Below, piece after piece: positions 25,028 to 34,301 of a DNA stretch of 64,000 bases. Position numbers and translations under genes: made by a program. This DNA is from Streptomyces californicus (GTDB taxonomy: Bacteria; Actinomycetota; Actinomycetes; Streptomycetales; Streptomycetaceae). Within the stretch, counting starts at the first letter, position 1; every line of letters begins with the position of its first letter. Location: NCBI RefSeq assembly GCF_000717645.1, contig NZ_JNZZ01000030.1:1-64000 (forward strand), read 5' to 3'. The notes under the pieces were generated by a model that saw only the letters and a program-made list of their open reading frames with translations, was not told where the DNA came from and ran no database searches.

Positions 25028-26970
25028 GCGTCCTCCCGAGGGGCCACGACCGCCAGGATCTGGTCCATCGCCACGGTCGCGCCCGCCGCGACGTCCAGCT
25101 CGGTCACCGTTCCCGCGTGCGGGGCGGAGATCACGTGTTCCATCTTCATCGCCTCCACCACGAGCAGGCTCTGCCCCGCCTCGACCTCGTCGCCGACGGC
25201 CACCTTGACCACGGTGACCGTGCCCGGCATCGGGGCCGCCAGGGTGTCCGCCCCGCTGCGGCCCGCCCCGCTCAGGGACGCCTCCACCGGGTCGTGGTCC
25301 TGGACGTGCCAGGTGTCGCCGTCCCGGCCGAGCCATTCGCCCGAGCGGTGGAAGTGGCCCACCGCGCCGTCGAGTTCGACCGTCACCCGGTCCGCCGTGA
25401 CCGTCGCGGAGGCCGGGGCGATCCGAGTCACGGGTTCACGTACCCCTACTCGCAAGGGGAAGTGCAGCGGTGCCCGTACACCCCCCGTCCGCCACCCGTT
25501 CGGCACCGAGAACGGGTCCGTCCAGCCGCCCGCGTCCGGCCGGGGCTCCAGCGCCTCCCGGCGGACCGCCGCGGCCGCCGCGTACACCTCGTCCGGTACC
25601 GCGTCCGGCACCAGGCCCTCCGCCTCGCGCTCCACCAGACCGGTGTCCAGCCGTCCCGCGACGACGTCCGGGTGGGCCAGCAGGCGCCGCAGGAACCCCG
25701 CGTTGGTCGGGACGCCCAGGATCACCGTGTCCGCCAGGGCCGCCCGCAGCTTGCGCAGCGCCGTCGCGCGGTCGGGGCCGTACGCGATGACCTTCGACAG
25801 CATCGGGTCGTACAGGCTGCCCACCGGCACGCCCTCGCTGAGCCCCGAGTCCGTCCGCACCCCGCCGCCCTGCGGCTCGCGCAGCGCCAGCACCGTACCG
25901 CCGGAGGGCAGGAAGCCGCGGGACGGGTCCTCGGCGCAGACCCTCGCCTCGACCGCCCAGCCGGTGAGGGTGATGTCCTCCTGCGCGTACGGGAGCCGCT
26001 CGCCCGCCGCCACCCGCAGCTGCCACTCCACCAGATCCAGGCCGGTGATCAGCTCGGTCACCGGGTGCTCGACCTGGAGGCGGGTGTTCATCTCCATGAA
26101 GTAGTACGAGGACGGGTCGTCGCCCGGGACGATGAACTCCACCGTCCCCGCGCCCGCGTACCCGCAGGAGCGTGCCGCCCGCACCGCCGCCTCGCCCATC
26201 GCCGCCCGGGTCGCCTCGTCCAGCAGGACGCTCGGCGCCTCCTCGATGATCTTCTGGTGGCGGCGCTGCAGCGAGCACTCGCGCTCGCCCAGGTGGATCA
26301 CGGTGCCGTGGGCGTCGGCGAGCACCTGGATCTCGATGTGGCGCGGGCGGTCGATCCACCGCTCCACGAGGAGCGTGTCGTCGCCGAAGGAGGCACGCGC
26401 CTCGCGCCGGGCCGCCGCGATCTCGTCCGCCAGCAGCGCCGCGTCCCGCACCAGGCGCATGCCCTTGCCGCCGCCGCCCGCCGAGGGCTTGAGCAGGACC
26501 GGGGTGCCGATCTCCCGTGCCGCCGCCTCCAGTTGGGCGTCGGTCAGCCCGCTGCCGGAGGAGCCGGGGACCACCGGCACCCCGTACGCCGCCACCGTCT
26601 CCTTGGCCCGGATCTTGTCGCCCATGAGCGCGATCGCCGAGGCGGGCGGGCCGATGAAGACCAGCCCCGCGTCCGCGCACGCCTGCGCGGACTCCGCGTT
26701 CTCCGCCAGGAATCCGTACCCCGGGTGGACTGCCTGCGCGCCCGTGCGGCGGGCCGCCTCCAGGAGCGCCGGTACGTTCAGATAGCTCTCGGCGGCGGGC
26801 GGCGGGCCGATCCGTACCGCCGTGTCCGCCTCCCGTACGTGCCGGGCGTCCGCGTCCGCGTCGCTGAAGACCGCGACCGAGCGCACGCCCTGCTCCCGCA
26901 GGGTCCGGATCACCCGGACCGCGATCTCGCCGCGGTTGGCGACCAGTACCGTGTCGAACATCGTCGTCAT
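25024..26970 (-). CDS. Methylcrotonyl-CoA (acyl-CoA) carboxylase alpha subunit, biotin-containing
   Basis: Biotin carboxylase fused to biotin carboxyl carrier domain, 648 aa. ATP-grasp blocks are clear ([34 protein letters not shown]). The C-terminal biotinyl site EAMKMEH places the biotin on Lys609. It pairs with the beta subunit encoded 7 bases upstream. The substrate is most likely 3-methylcrotonyl-CoA from the gene neighbourhood. Acetyl- or propionyl-CoA carboxylase alpha subunits are very similar, so the substrate is inferred from operon partners. Confidence 0.93.
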   Translation of the reverse strand: MTTMFDTVLVANRGEIAVRVIRTLREQGVRSVAVFSDADADARHVREADTAVRIGPPPAAESYLNVPALLEAARRTGAQAVHPGYGFLAENAESAQACADAGLVFIGPPASAIALMGDKIRAKETVAAYGVPVVPGSSGSGLTDAQLEAAAREIGTPVLLKPSAGGGGKGMRLVRDAALLADEIAAARREARASFGDDTLLVERWIDRPRHIEIQVLADAHGTVIHLGERECSLQRRHQKIIEEAPSVLLDEATRAAMGEAAVRAARSCGYAGAGTVEFIVPGDDPSSYYFMEMNTRLQVEHPVTELITGLDLVEWQLRVAAGERLPYAQEDITLTGWAVEARVCAEDPSRGFLPSGGTVLALREPQGGGVRTDSGLSEGVPVGSLYDPMLSKVIAYGPDRATALRKLRAALADTVILGVPTNAGFLRRLLAHPDVVAGRLDTGLVEREAEGLVPDAVPDEVYAAAAAVRREALEPRPDAGGWTDPFSVPNGWRTGGVRAPLHFPLRVGVREPVTRIAPASATVTADRVTVELDGAVGHFHRSGEWLGRDGDTWHVQDHDPVEASLSGAGRSGADTLAAPMPGTVTVVKVAVGDEVEAGQSLLVVEAMKMEHVISAPHAGTVTELDVAAGATVAMDQILAVVAPREDA

Positions 26971-26977
26971 CTTTTCC

Positions 26978-28600
26978 TCACATCCGGAAGACGCCGAAGC
27001 CCGGGCCGGCCGGGTCCTTCTCGGGCAGCGGGGCGTTGGCGCAGGCCGTCAGCGCGAGGCCCAGCACCTGGCGGGTGTCCACGGGGTCGATCACGCCGTC
27101 GTCCCAGAGCCGGGCGCTGGCGTAGTACGCGTTGCCCTGGGTCTCGTACTGGGCGCGGATCGGCGCCTTGAACTCCTCCTCGTCCTCGGCGCTCCAGTCG
27201 TCGCCGAGCTGGTCGCGCTTGACGGTGGCCAGCACGGAGGCGGCCTGCTCGCCACCCATCACCGAGATCTTGGCGTTCGGCCACATCCACAGGAAGCGGG
27301 GGCTGTAGGCCCGGCCGCACATGGAGTAGTTGCCCGCGCCGTACGAACCGCCGACGACGACCGTCAGCTTCGGGACCCGGGTGCAGGCGACCGCCGTCAC
27401 CATCTTCGCGCCGTGCTTGGCGATGCCGCCGGCCTCGTAGTCCCGGCCGACCATGAAACCGGAGATGTTCTGGAGGAAGACGAGCGGGATGCCGCGCTGG
27501 TCGCACAGCTCGATGAAGTGCGCGCCCTTCTGGGCCGACTCGGAGAACAGGATGCCGTTGTTCGCGACGATCCCGACCGGGTGGCCGTGGATCCGGGCGA
27601 ACCCGGTGATCAGCGTCTGCCCGTACTCCGCCTTGAACTCCTGGAACCGCGAGCCGTCCACCACCCGGGCGATCACCTCGCGTACGTCGTACGGCGTGCG
27701 GGAGTCCACCGGGACCGCGCCGTACAGCCCGGCCGGGTCCGCCTTCGGCTCCTCGGCCGGCTCGACCGACCAGGGGAGCGGGGCGCGGTCCGGGAGGGTC
27801 GCGACGATGTTCCGGACGATCCGCAGGGCGTGCGCGTCGTCCTCCGCGAGGTGGTCGGTGACCCCCGACGTGCGGGAGTGGACCTCGCCGCCGCCCAGTT
27901 CCTCCGCCGTGACGACCTCGCCGGTCGCGGCCTTCACCAGCGGCGGGCCGCCGAGGAAGATCGTGCCCTGGTTCCGGACGATGACGGCCTCGTCGCTCAT
28001 CGCCGGGACGTACGCCCCGCCGGCCGTGCAGGAACCCATGACCGCGGCGATCTGCGGGATGCCGGCCCCCGACATCCGGGCCTGGTTGTAGAAGATCCGC
28101 CCGAAATGGTCCCGGTCGGGGAAGACCTCGTCCTGCATCGGCAGGAACGCGCCCCCGGAGTCGACCAGATACAGGCAGGGGAGACGGTTCTCCAGCGCCA
28201 CCTCCTGGGCGCGCAGATGCTTCTTCACGGTCATCGGGTAATACGTGCCGCCCTTGACGGTCGCGTCGTTGGCGACGATCACGCACTCCCGGCCGGAGAC
28301 CCGCCCGATGCCCGCGACGACACCGGCGGCGGGGGCCTGGCCCCCGTACATCCCGTCGGCCGCCAGCGGGGCCAGCTCCAGGAAGGGCGAGCCCGCGTCG
28401 AGCAGGGTGTCCACCCGGTCCCGGGGGAGCAGCTTGCCGCGCGCCTCGTGGCGGGCCCGCGCCCTCTCACCCCCGCCCAGCCGCGCCGTGGCGAGGCGGT
28501 CCGCCAATTCGTCGGAGAGCGCGCGATGCGCCGCCTCGTTGGCCTGCCAGGCCCCCGAGGCGGGATCGGCCGCGCTCGCCAGGACCGGTGCCTGCTGCAT
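26978..28600 (-). CDS. Methylcrotonyl-CoA carboxylase beta subunit (carboxyltransferase)
   Basis: Carboxyltransferase of 540 aa, with tandem crotonase-fold halves. Blocks characteristic of methylcrotonyl-CoA carboxylase rather than AccB/PccB are seen: [38 protein letters not shown] and [15 protein letters not shown]. It is the first gene of the leucine degradation operon, starting 120 bases from the divergent TetR gene, with two operator-like repeats in between. It transfers carboxyl from biotin to 3-methylcrotonyl-CoA to give methylglutaconyl-CoA. Confidence 0.94.
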   Translation of the reverse strand: MQQAPVLASAADPASGAWQANEAAHRALSDELADRLATARLGGGERARARHEARGKLLPRDRVDTLLDAGSPFLELAPLAADGMYGGQAPAAGVVAGIGRVSGRECVIVANDATVKGGTYYPMTVKKHLRAQEVALENRLPCLYLVDSGGAFLPMQDEVFPDRDHFGRIFYNQARMSGAGIPQIAAVMGSCTAGGAYVPAMSDEAVIVRNQGTIFLGGPPLVKAATGEVVTAEELGGGEVHSRTSGVTDHLAEDDAHALRIVRNIVATLPDRAPLPWSVEPAEEPKADPAGLYGAVPVDSRTPYDVREVIARVVDGSRFQEFKAEYGQTLITGFARIHGHPVGIVANNGILFSESAQKGAHFIELCDQRGIPLVFLQNISGFMVGRDYEAGGIAKHGAKMVTAVACTRVPKLTVVVGGSYGAGNYSMCGRAYSPRFLWMWPNAKISVMGGEQAASVLATVKRDQLGDDWSAEDEEEFKAPIRAQYETQGNAYYASARLWDDGVIDPVDTRQVLGLALTACANAPLPEKDPAGPGFGVFRM

Positions 28601-28650
28601 CGTGTCGAGCCCCCTTGCCCGTACCGCAGTGGTGAAAGCGTTGACGTGCT

Positions 28651-28666
28651 GTTAATGAGCGTTAAC
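28651..28666. promoter_or_regulatory. Operator copy 1 between carboxylase operon and TetR gene
   Basis: GTTAATGAGCGTTAAC is an imperfect dyad with GTTAA/TTAAC ends. It matches the second copy 30 bases downstream at 14 of 16 positions. It is probably bound by the adjacent TetR regulator. Confidence 0.75.
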
Positions 28667-28680
28667 GCGTTTCCCCTCAG

Positions 28681-28696
28681 GTTAACGAGCGCTAAC
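28681..28696. promoter_or_regulatory. Operator copy 2 between carboxylase operon and TetR gene
   Basis: GTTAACGAGCGCTAAC is a dyad (GTTA-N-CG half-sites) repeating the first copy at a centre distance of 30 bp, about three helical turns. It ends 23 bases before the TetR start codon. Confidence 0.75.
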
Positions 28697-28719
28697 GACC
28701 CTGTCTAGAATGAATCCCC

Positions 28720-29334
28720 ATGAGCACCCATGCCGCCCGCGTCGCGGCCCCCACCCGCCGCGAGCAGATCCTGCGGGAGGCCGCCCGCCTCTTCGCCGAG
28801 CGCGGCTTCCACGGTGTCGGCGTCGACGAGATAGGCGCCGCCGTCGGCATCAGCGGCCCCGGCCTCTACCGGCACTTCCCCGGCAAGGACGCGATGCTCG
28901 CCGAGCTGCTGGTGGGGATCAGCGAGCGCCTCCTGGAGGGCGGACGGCGGCGGGTGGCGGAGGACGAGGCCCGGGGCGGCGGCTCCCCGGAGGCCCTTCT
29001 GGACGCGCTCATCGAGGGCCACATCGACTTCGCCCTCGACGACCGCCCCCTGATCACCCTCCACGACCGCGAGCTGGACCGGCTGCGCGACACGGACCGC
29101 AAGCGGGTGCGGCGGCTCCAGCGCGAGTACGTCGAGGTCTGGGTCGGCGTCGTCCGCGCCCTGTACCCGTCGCTGGCCGAGAACCGGGCCCGCGTCACCG
29201 TGCACGCCGTCTTCGGCCTGCTGAACTCCACTCCGCACCTGGCCCGCCCCGACGCCCTCCCCGGCCGCGCGGCGACCGCCGGCCTGCTGCACCGGCTGGC
29301 CCGGGGCGCTTTCGCGGCGGCGGAGACGGCCTGA
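28720..29334 (+). CDS. TetR-family regulator of the leucine degradation operon
   Basis: A 204-aa repressor. The N-terminal helix-turn-helix spans residues 12-58 (RREQILREAARLFAERGFHGVGVDEIGAAVGISGPGLYRHFPGKDAML), and the C-terminal ligand domain is all-helical. It is divergent from the carboxylase beta gene, and the 119-base spacer carries twin GTTAA...TTAAC operators, one close to each start. By analogy with PccD-, LiuR- and FadR-like systems the ligand may be an acyl-CoA of the pathway; this is inference. Control of its own promoter and the divergent operon is likely. Confidence 0.88.
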   Translation: MSTHAARVAAPTRREQILREAARLFAERGFHGVGVDEIGAAVGISGPGLYRHFPGKDAMLAELLVGISERLLEGGRRRVAEDEARGGGSPEALLDALIEGHIDFALDDRPLITLHDRELDRLRDTDRKRVRRLQREYVEVWVGVVRALYPSLAENRARVTVHAVFGLLNSTPHLARPDALPGRAATAGLLHRLARGAFAAAETA

Positions 29335-29572
29335 CGGCCTGGCGGTCCGAGGGTCCCGACTGTCCGGCTGCCTGGGCGTTCGGCTGTCAGCCTGTCGGGC
29401 CGTCCGCCTGCCGCGGTGTCCAACCTTTCTGCGGTCCGACCATTCAGCCGTCCTCCTGCCCGAGCATCCGACCAGCGGCTTCCGCCGCCCGCCGGCCGTC
29501 GGGTTCCGGGCAACCCGGAACCGGGTACGTACGTCTCTCCGGTCAGTACGCAACGAATCGGGGAGCCGCGCC

Positions 29573-30238
29573 GTGACCGTCTCGCTGGGCGAAGAGATCA
29601 TGCTGCTGTCGCTGGACGACGCCACCGGTGCGGCGCAGGGGCAGACCGCGGCCCGCTGGGGCGTGGCGGCCGGCATGCTCCTGGAACTCGTCATGGCGGG
29701 CCGCGCCACGGTGAAGGGCGGCCGCGTCGAGGTCTTCGACCCCACCCCGACGGGCGACCCGCTCCTCGACGGCCGGCTCGACCGGCTCACGCGCTGGGTG
29801 CACGGCGCGTCCAGCAGCCGCAAGGTGTCCGACTGGCTGACCCGGGAGCACGCCAAGGGATCGCAGGACGTGGTGGCGAGCCTCGTCGCTCGCGGCCTGG
29901 TGACCGAGGAGAGGCACCGGGCCCTCGGCGTCTTCCCGGTCCGCCGCTACCCGGAGGCGGACGGCACCGTCGAGCGCGAACTGCGCGCCCGGCTGGCCTC
30001 CGTGGTCCTGGAGGGGGCCGAGCCGGACGCCCGCACCAGCTCCCTCGTCGCCCTGCTGCACGCCACCGGCATGCACCCCCAGGCGTTCCCGGGCGTGCCG
30101 AAGAAGCGGATCGCGCCGCGCATGGCCGAGATCGCCGAAGGCCAGTGGGCGGGCGTGAGCGTGCGCGAGGCGATCGGCAACCTCCAGGCGGCGATCTCCG
30201 CGGTGACCGTGGTGACGGTCCTCTCCGTGGTGTCGTAG
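29573..30238 (+). CDS. GPP34 (GOLPH3/Vps74-like) family protein
   Basis: A 221-aa protein of the GPP34 family, the prokaryotic relatives of the Golgi phosphatidylinositol-4-phosphate effector GOLPH3. Recognisable segments are LGEEIMLLSLDDATG at the N-terminus, the amphipathic helices around LLELVMAGRATVKGG, and a hydrophobic C-terminal AISAVTVVTVLSVV. The GTG at 29573 is the start. Actinobacteria, Streptomyces in particular, carry several copies with unknown roles; membrane association is suspected from the eukaryotic family. No partner gene is adjacent. The gene is followed by duplicated non-coding DNA. Confidence 0.85.
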   Translation: MTVSLGEEIMLLSLDDATGAAQGQTAARWGVAAGMLLELVMAGRATVKGGRVEVFDPTPTGDPLLDGRLDRLTRWVHGASSSRKVSDWLTREHAKGSQDVVASLVARGLVTEERHRALGVFPVRRYPEADGTVERELRARLASVVLEGAEPDARTSSLVALLHATGMHPQAFPGVPKKRIAPRMAEIAEGQWAGVSVREAIGNLQAAISAVTVVTVLSVVS

Positions 30239-30248
30239 AGCCCGGCTC

Positions 30249-30370
30249 CCGGGGCGCCGCCCCTCGCACCGCTGCCCTCAGGCCCCGCTGCCTCCCGGGC
30301 CGCCGCCCCTCGCACCGGCCCGGCTTCCGGGGCGCCGCCCCTCGCACCGCTGCCCTCAGGCCCCGCTGCC
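30249..30370. repeat. 44-bp perfect direct repeat in the GPP34/NmrA gap
   Basis: The same 44 bases occur at 30249-30292 and 30327-30370, 78 bases apart, followed by further partial copies of the CTGCC(C/T)CAGGCC type up to about 30430. They lie between the convergent stops of the GPP34 and NmrA-like genes and look like a local non-coding duplication. Confidence 0.85.
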
Positions 30371-30435
30371 CTCAGGCCGCTGCCTCCCGGACCGCTGCCC
30401 CCAGGCCCCGCTGCCTCTCACATCGCTGCCGTCCC

Positions 30436-31347
30436 TCAGGTCGCCGGCGACAGGTGCCGGTGCGCCCAGGCGGCGAACGAGGTCACCGGAATCCCGAGGT
30501 CCGTGGCGAGGCGCGGGTGGGCCGGCTGCGTGAGGGCGTTGGACCACGCGTGACCCGCGCCCCAGGACGGCATGCCCGCCGCGAGCGCGTCGTCGAGATC
30601 CATGACGGGAGCCTTCACCGGTACGCCCCACACATCGGAGAGCACCCCGGCCACCTGCTCCATCGTGAGCCGGTCGCCCGCGAGCTCCAGCTCCACCCGG
30701 TGGAACCGGTCGGGGTCCCGTACGGCGTGGGCGACCGCCGCGCCGATGTCCTCGCACGCCACCAGGGCCAGCGTCGTCTCCGGCCGGACGACGGTCGCCA
30801 GCCCGCCCTCCGGGCCGCGCGGCGCCAACTGGGGCAGGTTCTCCATGAAGAACGCGGGCTTGACCACGGTCCAGCGGGAGAATCCCGCGCCGCGCACCGC
30901 CTCCAGGATCGCCTCCTTGGTGGCGAAGTAGGGCTCCAGCGCCGCCCACCGCCCCTCCGCCCAGCCCGGGGTCTCCGTGTGGACCCCCACCCCGCTGGTC
31001 GAGGACTGGACGAACTGCGCGACGCCCGCCGCCCGCGCCGCCCCGATCAGGTGCGTCGCCTGCGCCAGCTCCCCGGCGAAGTCGACGCCGCTCTCGCTCA
31101 TCGGAGGCATCTGCACCGAGAACACGGCACGGACGCCCGCGCAGGCGGGGTCCAGCGAGGACCGGACGGAGAGATCGCCGGCGATCAGCTCCGCACCCAG
31201 CGCCTCCACCTCCCGCGCGCGCCGGGCCAGCGGGTCGCGCACCAGCGCGCGGACCGGCACACCGGCGGCCAGCAGCGCGCGGGCGGCGGCCCCGCCCTGG
31301 CGTCCGGTGGCACCGGTGACCAGGACGGGAGCGGAAGTCGACGTCAT
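30436..31347 (-). CDS. NmrA-like NAD(P)-binding protein
   Basis: Rossmann-fold short-chain-reductase-like protein, 303 aa. The N-terminal dinucleotide motif VTGATGRQGGAAARALL is of the atypical SDR/NmrA type, and the Tyr-containing catalytic triad of classical reductases is not evident. It may be a redox-sensing regulator or a quinone/NADPH-dependent reductase. It is divergent from a TetR gene with a short shared spacer, which suggests local control. Confidence 0.85.
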   Translation of the reverse strand: MTSTSAPVLVTGATGRQGGAAARALLAAGVPVRALVRDPLARRAREVEALGAELIAGDLSVRSSLDPACAGVRAVFSVQMPPMSESGVDFAGELAQATHLIGAARAAGVAQFVQSSTSGVGVHTETPGWAEGRWAALEPYFATKEAILEAVRGAGFSRWTVVKPAFFMENLPQLAPRGPEGGLATVVRPETTLALVACEDIGAAVAHAVRDPDRFHRVELELAGDRLTMEQVAGVLSDVWGVPVKAPVMDLDDALAAGMPSWGAGHAWSNALTQPAHPRLATDLGIPVTSFAAWAHRHLSPAT

Positions 31348-31483
31348 CGCGGGGTCTCCTCGGGATCGGCGAACAGGCCGGGCGCGGTACGGCAGGGGTG
31401 CGCGCGGCGAGAAACAGCGGGGCCCGCCGTTTAACCGTCGCTACGATATGGCGGGGCCCACCGCTTGGCAACGGGGAGAGAAC

Positions 31484-32056
31484 GTGACCGGTCAGCGCGC
31501 GGACGCCCGCCGCAACTACAGCCGCATCCTCGCCGTGGCCGAGGCCGAGGTGGCCCGGCACGGCGCGGCGGCCTCCCTCGAACAGGTCGCCCGCACCGCG
31601 GGCGTCGGTTCGGCCACCGTGCGACGCCACTTCCCCACCCGCCAGGCCCTCCTCGAAGCCGTCTTCCAGGAACGCGTCCAGGCCCTCTGCCGGCGCGCGG
31701 ACGACCTGGGCCGGTCCGGGGACAGCCGGACCGCGCTCCTGGAGTGGCTGCACGACCTCCTCGCGTACGCCGTCTCCGCGCGGGGCCTCGCGGACGCCCT
31801 GACCTACGAGCCGCCCACCGACCGGCCGGCCGAGGGGGCCGCGCCGGACTCCTGCGGCGCGCTGCTCGCGGACGCGGCGGCCCCGCTGCTGGCCCGCGCC
31901 CTGGCGGAGGGGACGGTCAGAGCGGGCACCACCTTCCACGACCTGCTCACCCTCGTCGTCGGCATGGCTCTGGCCACCGAGCACTACACCGACCCCTCGG
32001 CCCGCGCCGACCGCCTCTTCACGCTCGCGGTGGAGGGCCTCAGTCCGAGCCCCTGA
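31484..32056 (+). CDS. TetR-family transcriptional regulator
   Basis: A 190-aa regulator with an N-terminal helix-turn-helix (RRNYSRILAVAEAEVARHGAAASLEQVARTAGVGSATVRRHFPTRQALLEAVF, residues 8-58) and a helical C-terminal domain of the SBD type. The GTG at 31484 is chosen because GGGGAG lies 6 bases upstream; an in-frame ATG at 31448 would add 12 residues. It is divergent from the NmrA-like gene, and the 136-base spacer carries an imperfect dyad (GGGCCCGCC ... GGCGGGGCCC) around 31420-31460. It probably represses the NmrA-like gene. Confidence 0.85.
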   Translation: MTGQRADARRNYSRILAVAEAEVARHGAAASLEQVARTAGVGSATVRRHFPTRQALLEAVFQERVQALCRRADDLGRSGDSRTALLEWLHDLLAYAVSARGLADALTYEPPTDRPAEGAAPDSCGALLADAAAPLLARALAEGTVRAGTTFHDLLTLVVGMALATEHYTDPSARADRLFTLAVEGLSPSP

Positions 32057-32291
32057 GGACGGGGCGACCGCCGGGACCGCCCCGTATCCGGCGGAGGAAG
32101 GAGCGGGTCACGCCGGGGTGAACAGTCCCGGAAGACTTGTCGGGCCCGGCGGAGCGCCGGCGCGGAGCGGTGTGCGGTCCGCCCGCCGGACCTGGGGTTC
32201 CCGCCGTCCGCCCGGCCGCCGGCCACGGCCGCCCGGGGCCGCTGTCGAGGACTCCGAGCACACTGCGCACACCGGACGGCACAATGGGTCC

Positions 32292-33110
32292 ATGCCGATA
32301 CCCAGCCGCGCCGCCCTCGTCGACCACCTCGTCCGCACGCGTATCGCCGGGAACGTCGCCACACCGCGCGACAACAACCTCTCCCACTACCGCAAGCTCG
32401 CCAACGGCGACCGCCACTACTGGCTGGGCCTGGAGCTCGGCGACCGCTGGACCGACGAGCAGGACGTGCTCGCCGTGATGGCCGAGCGCTGCGGCGTCAA
32501 CGACGACCCGGCGCACCGGCAGGGCCAGGACACCATCGACCCCGAGCTGACGGTGGACGCCCTGGAGCGGATGGCGGCCCGCCTGCGCAAGGCCGCCGAC
32601 GGCCGCGAGCGGGTCCTCTTCGCCACCGGGCACCCCGGCGGCCTGCTGGACGTGCACCGGCAGACGGCGGACGCGCTGCGCCGCGCGGGCTGCGAGATCG
32701 TCCGCATCCCGTCCGGGCTGATGGCCGACGAGGGCATGGTCTTCCAGTTCGCGGACGTCGCCGTGCTGGAGCGCGGGGCCACCCTCTGGCACACCCACTC
32801 GCCGGCCCCCATGGCCGCCATCCTCGACGCCATGGCCCACCTGGGCCGCCCGCTGCCCGATCTGGTCGTCGCGGACCACGGCTGGGCCGGGTGCGCCGGA
32901 CAGCGCGGCCTGGACGCGATCGGCTACGCGGACTGCAACGACCCGGCGCTCTTCCTCGCCGAGGCGGAGGGCGCCCTCCAGGTCACGGTCCCGCTCGACG
33001 ACCACGTCACCGACCCGCGCTACTACGACCCGATGACGGACTACCTGCTGCACGCGGCCGGGCTGCTGGAGGAGGAGCCCGAGCCGGGGCCCGCCGGGTC
33101 CGCCGCGTAG
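32292..33110 (+). CDS. Phosphatase-like conserved protein
   Basis: A 272-aa cytoplasmic protein resembling an actinobacterial family annotated as phosphatase. Conserved-looking features are TPRDNNLSHYRKLANGDRHYWLGLELGD near the N-terminus, FATGHPGGLLDVHRQ, DVAVLERGATLWHTHSP, and a C-terminal VADHGWAGCAGQ. The His/Asp-rich motifs suit a metallo-hydrolase, but I cannot name the substrate. The C-terminal tail is acidic (EEEPEPGP). It stands alone, about 235 bases after the TetR gene. The phosphatase label is from resemblance only. Confidence 0.65.
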   Translation: MPIPSRAALVDHLVRTRIAGNVATPRDNNLSHYRKLANGDRHYWLGLELGDRWTDEQDVLAVMAERCGVNDDPAHRQGQDTIDPELTVDALERMAARLRKAADGRERVLFATGHPGGLLDVHRQTADALRRAGCEIVRIPSGLMADEGMVFQFADVAVLERGATLWHTHSPAPMAAILDAMAHLGRPLPDLVVADHGWAGCAGQRGLDAIGYADCNDPALFLAEAEGALQVTVPLDDHVTDPRYYDPMTDYLLHAAGLLEEEPEPGPAGSAA

Positions 33111-33282
33111 CCGGGGCCCGCCGGGCGCGCGTCCCGTACGTCCGCCGCGCCCCATACGTCCGCCGGGCGCGCGGGAGTCTTCGTACGTGCGCGGGGCGCG
33201 CGTCCCCGTACAGCCTCCGGGCGGGCGCGGGCGTACGCCGTACACACGGCAGTACGTCCGCGCGCCGCCCGCCCGTGCTCCC
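33111..33282. repeat. Low-complexity intergenic repeats (TACGTCCGCC units)
   Basis: The spacer between the phosphatase-like and CDF genes is built from imperfect copies of TACGTCCGCC and GGGCGCGCG in both orientations. No gene is supported. GC-rich complementary arms near 33220-33280 could fold as a terminator for the two convergent genes. Confidence 0.5.
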
Positions 33283-34263
33283 TCAGGGGCCGCCGCGCAC
33301 CCGCTGGGCCCGTCCCGGCGTCGGGTCCAGGTACACCCGCCGGATCGACGGGAACCGCTCCCTCAGCCGCGCCTCCGCCTCCTCGCAGGCCCACTCGACC
33401 TCGGCGGCGGTCGCCATGTCGCGGAAGTCGACCTTCGCGGCGATCAGCATCTCGGTCGGCCCCTGGATCAGCGTCGTCAGCTCCAGGACGTCCACGACGT
33501 GGGGCACCGACAGCAGCTCATCGCGCACGCCCGCGCGCACCGCGGCGGGCAGCGGCCGGCCGATGAGGAGCTGCGCGTTGGAGCGGCCCAGGACCCAGGC
33601 CACGTACACCAGCAGCAGCCCGATCAGGCAGGACGCGATCCCGTCCCAGACGCCCGAACCGGAGAGCTGCCCGCCCAGCAGGCCGCCCGCCGCCAGCAGC
33701 AGCCCGATCAGCGCCGCCGAGTCCTCCATGACGACGGCCTTCACCGCCGTGTCGGGCGTGTGGCGCAGGTAGTACGTGTCCGGCACCCGCAGCCGCGACG
33801 CCTCGCGCCGCACCTGCTTGACCCCGGTGCGCAGCGAATAGCCCTCCAGCAGGAAGGCGACGCCCAGCACGATGTACGAGACCAGCGGATCGCCCAGCTC
33901 CTCGCCCGCGACCAGCGTGTGCACCCCGTCGTAGATCGAGAAGACGGCCCCGCCGACGAAGGTGGCGATGGAGGCGAGCATCGCCCAGATGTACCGCTCG
34001 GGGCCGTAGCCGAGAGGGTGCTCCTCGTCGGCCGGCTTCTCGCTCCGCTTCAGGGCGGCGAGGAGCATGACCTCGGTGACCGTGTCGGCGACCGAGTGGG
34101 CCGCCTCCGAGAGCATCGCGCTGGAGCCGCTGATCAGCCCGGCGACGGCCTTGGCCACGGCGATGCCGAGGTTGGCGGCGGCCGCCACGATCACGGTGAA
34201 GGCGGACTCCCCGCCTTCGGTCTCCCCGTCCTCGGTCTCCCTGCTCGCTTTCGCGTCGCTCAT
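33283..34263 (-). CDS. Cation diffusion facilitator (CDF) family metal transporter
   Basis: A divalent-metal/proton antiporter of 326 aa. About six membrane segments and a C-terminal cytoplasmic domain (VDVLELTTLIQGPTEMLIAAKVDF) are visible. The metal site HSVADT in TM2 and the matching VVMEDSAALIG in TM5 replace the usual HxxxD pairs, so metal selectivity is uncertain (Zn2+, Fe2+, Mn2+ or Co2+). The ATG at 34263 follows a short Glu-rich N-terminal tail. It has no metal-box match upstream. It lies next to the TesB gene on the same strand but 38 bases away, so it may be cotranscribed. Confidence 0.88.
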   Translation of the reverse strand: MSDAKASRETEDGETEGGESAFTVIVAAAANLGIAVAKAVAGLISGSSAMLSEAAHSVADTVTEVMLLAALKRSEKPADEEHPLGYGPERYIWAMLASIATFVGGAVFSIYDGVHTLVAGEELGDPLVSYIVLGVAFLLEGYSLRTGVKQVRREASRLRVPDTYYLRHTPDTAVKAVVMEDSAALIGLLLAAGGLLGGQLSGSGVWDGIASCLIGLLLVYVAWVLGRSNAQLLIGRPLPAAVRAGVRDELLSVPHVVDVLELTTLIQGPTEMLIAAKVDFRDMATAAEVEWACEEAEARLRERFPSIRRVYLDPTPGRAQRVRGGP

Positions 34264-34301
34264 GGTGGGGAGTATGTCGGAACCGCGGCTTCGGAGGCCG
34301 T

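Noticed and set aside
30249..30370. Possible CRISPR-like direct repeats
   Set aside because: Only two perfect copies, 34-base gap, no cas genes, and other partial copies are irregular; more likely a local duplication.
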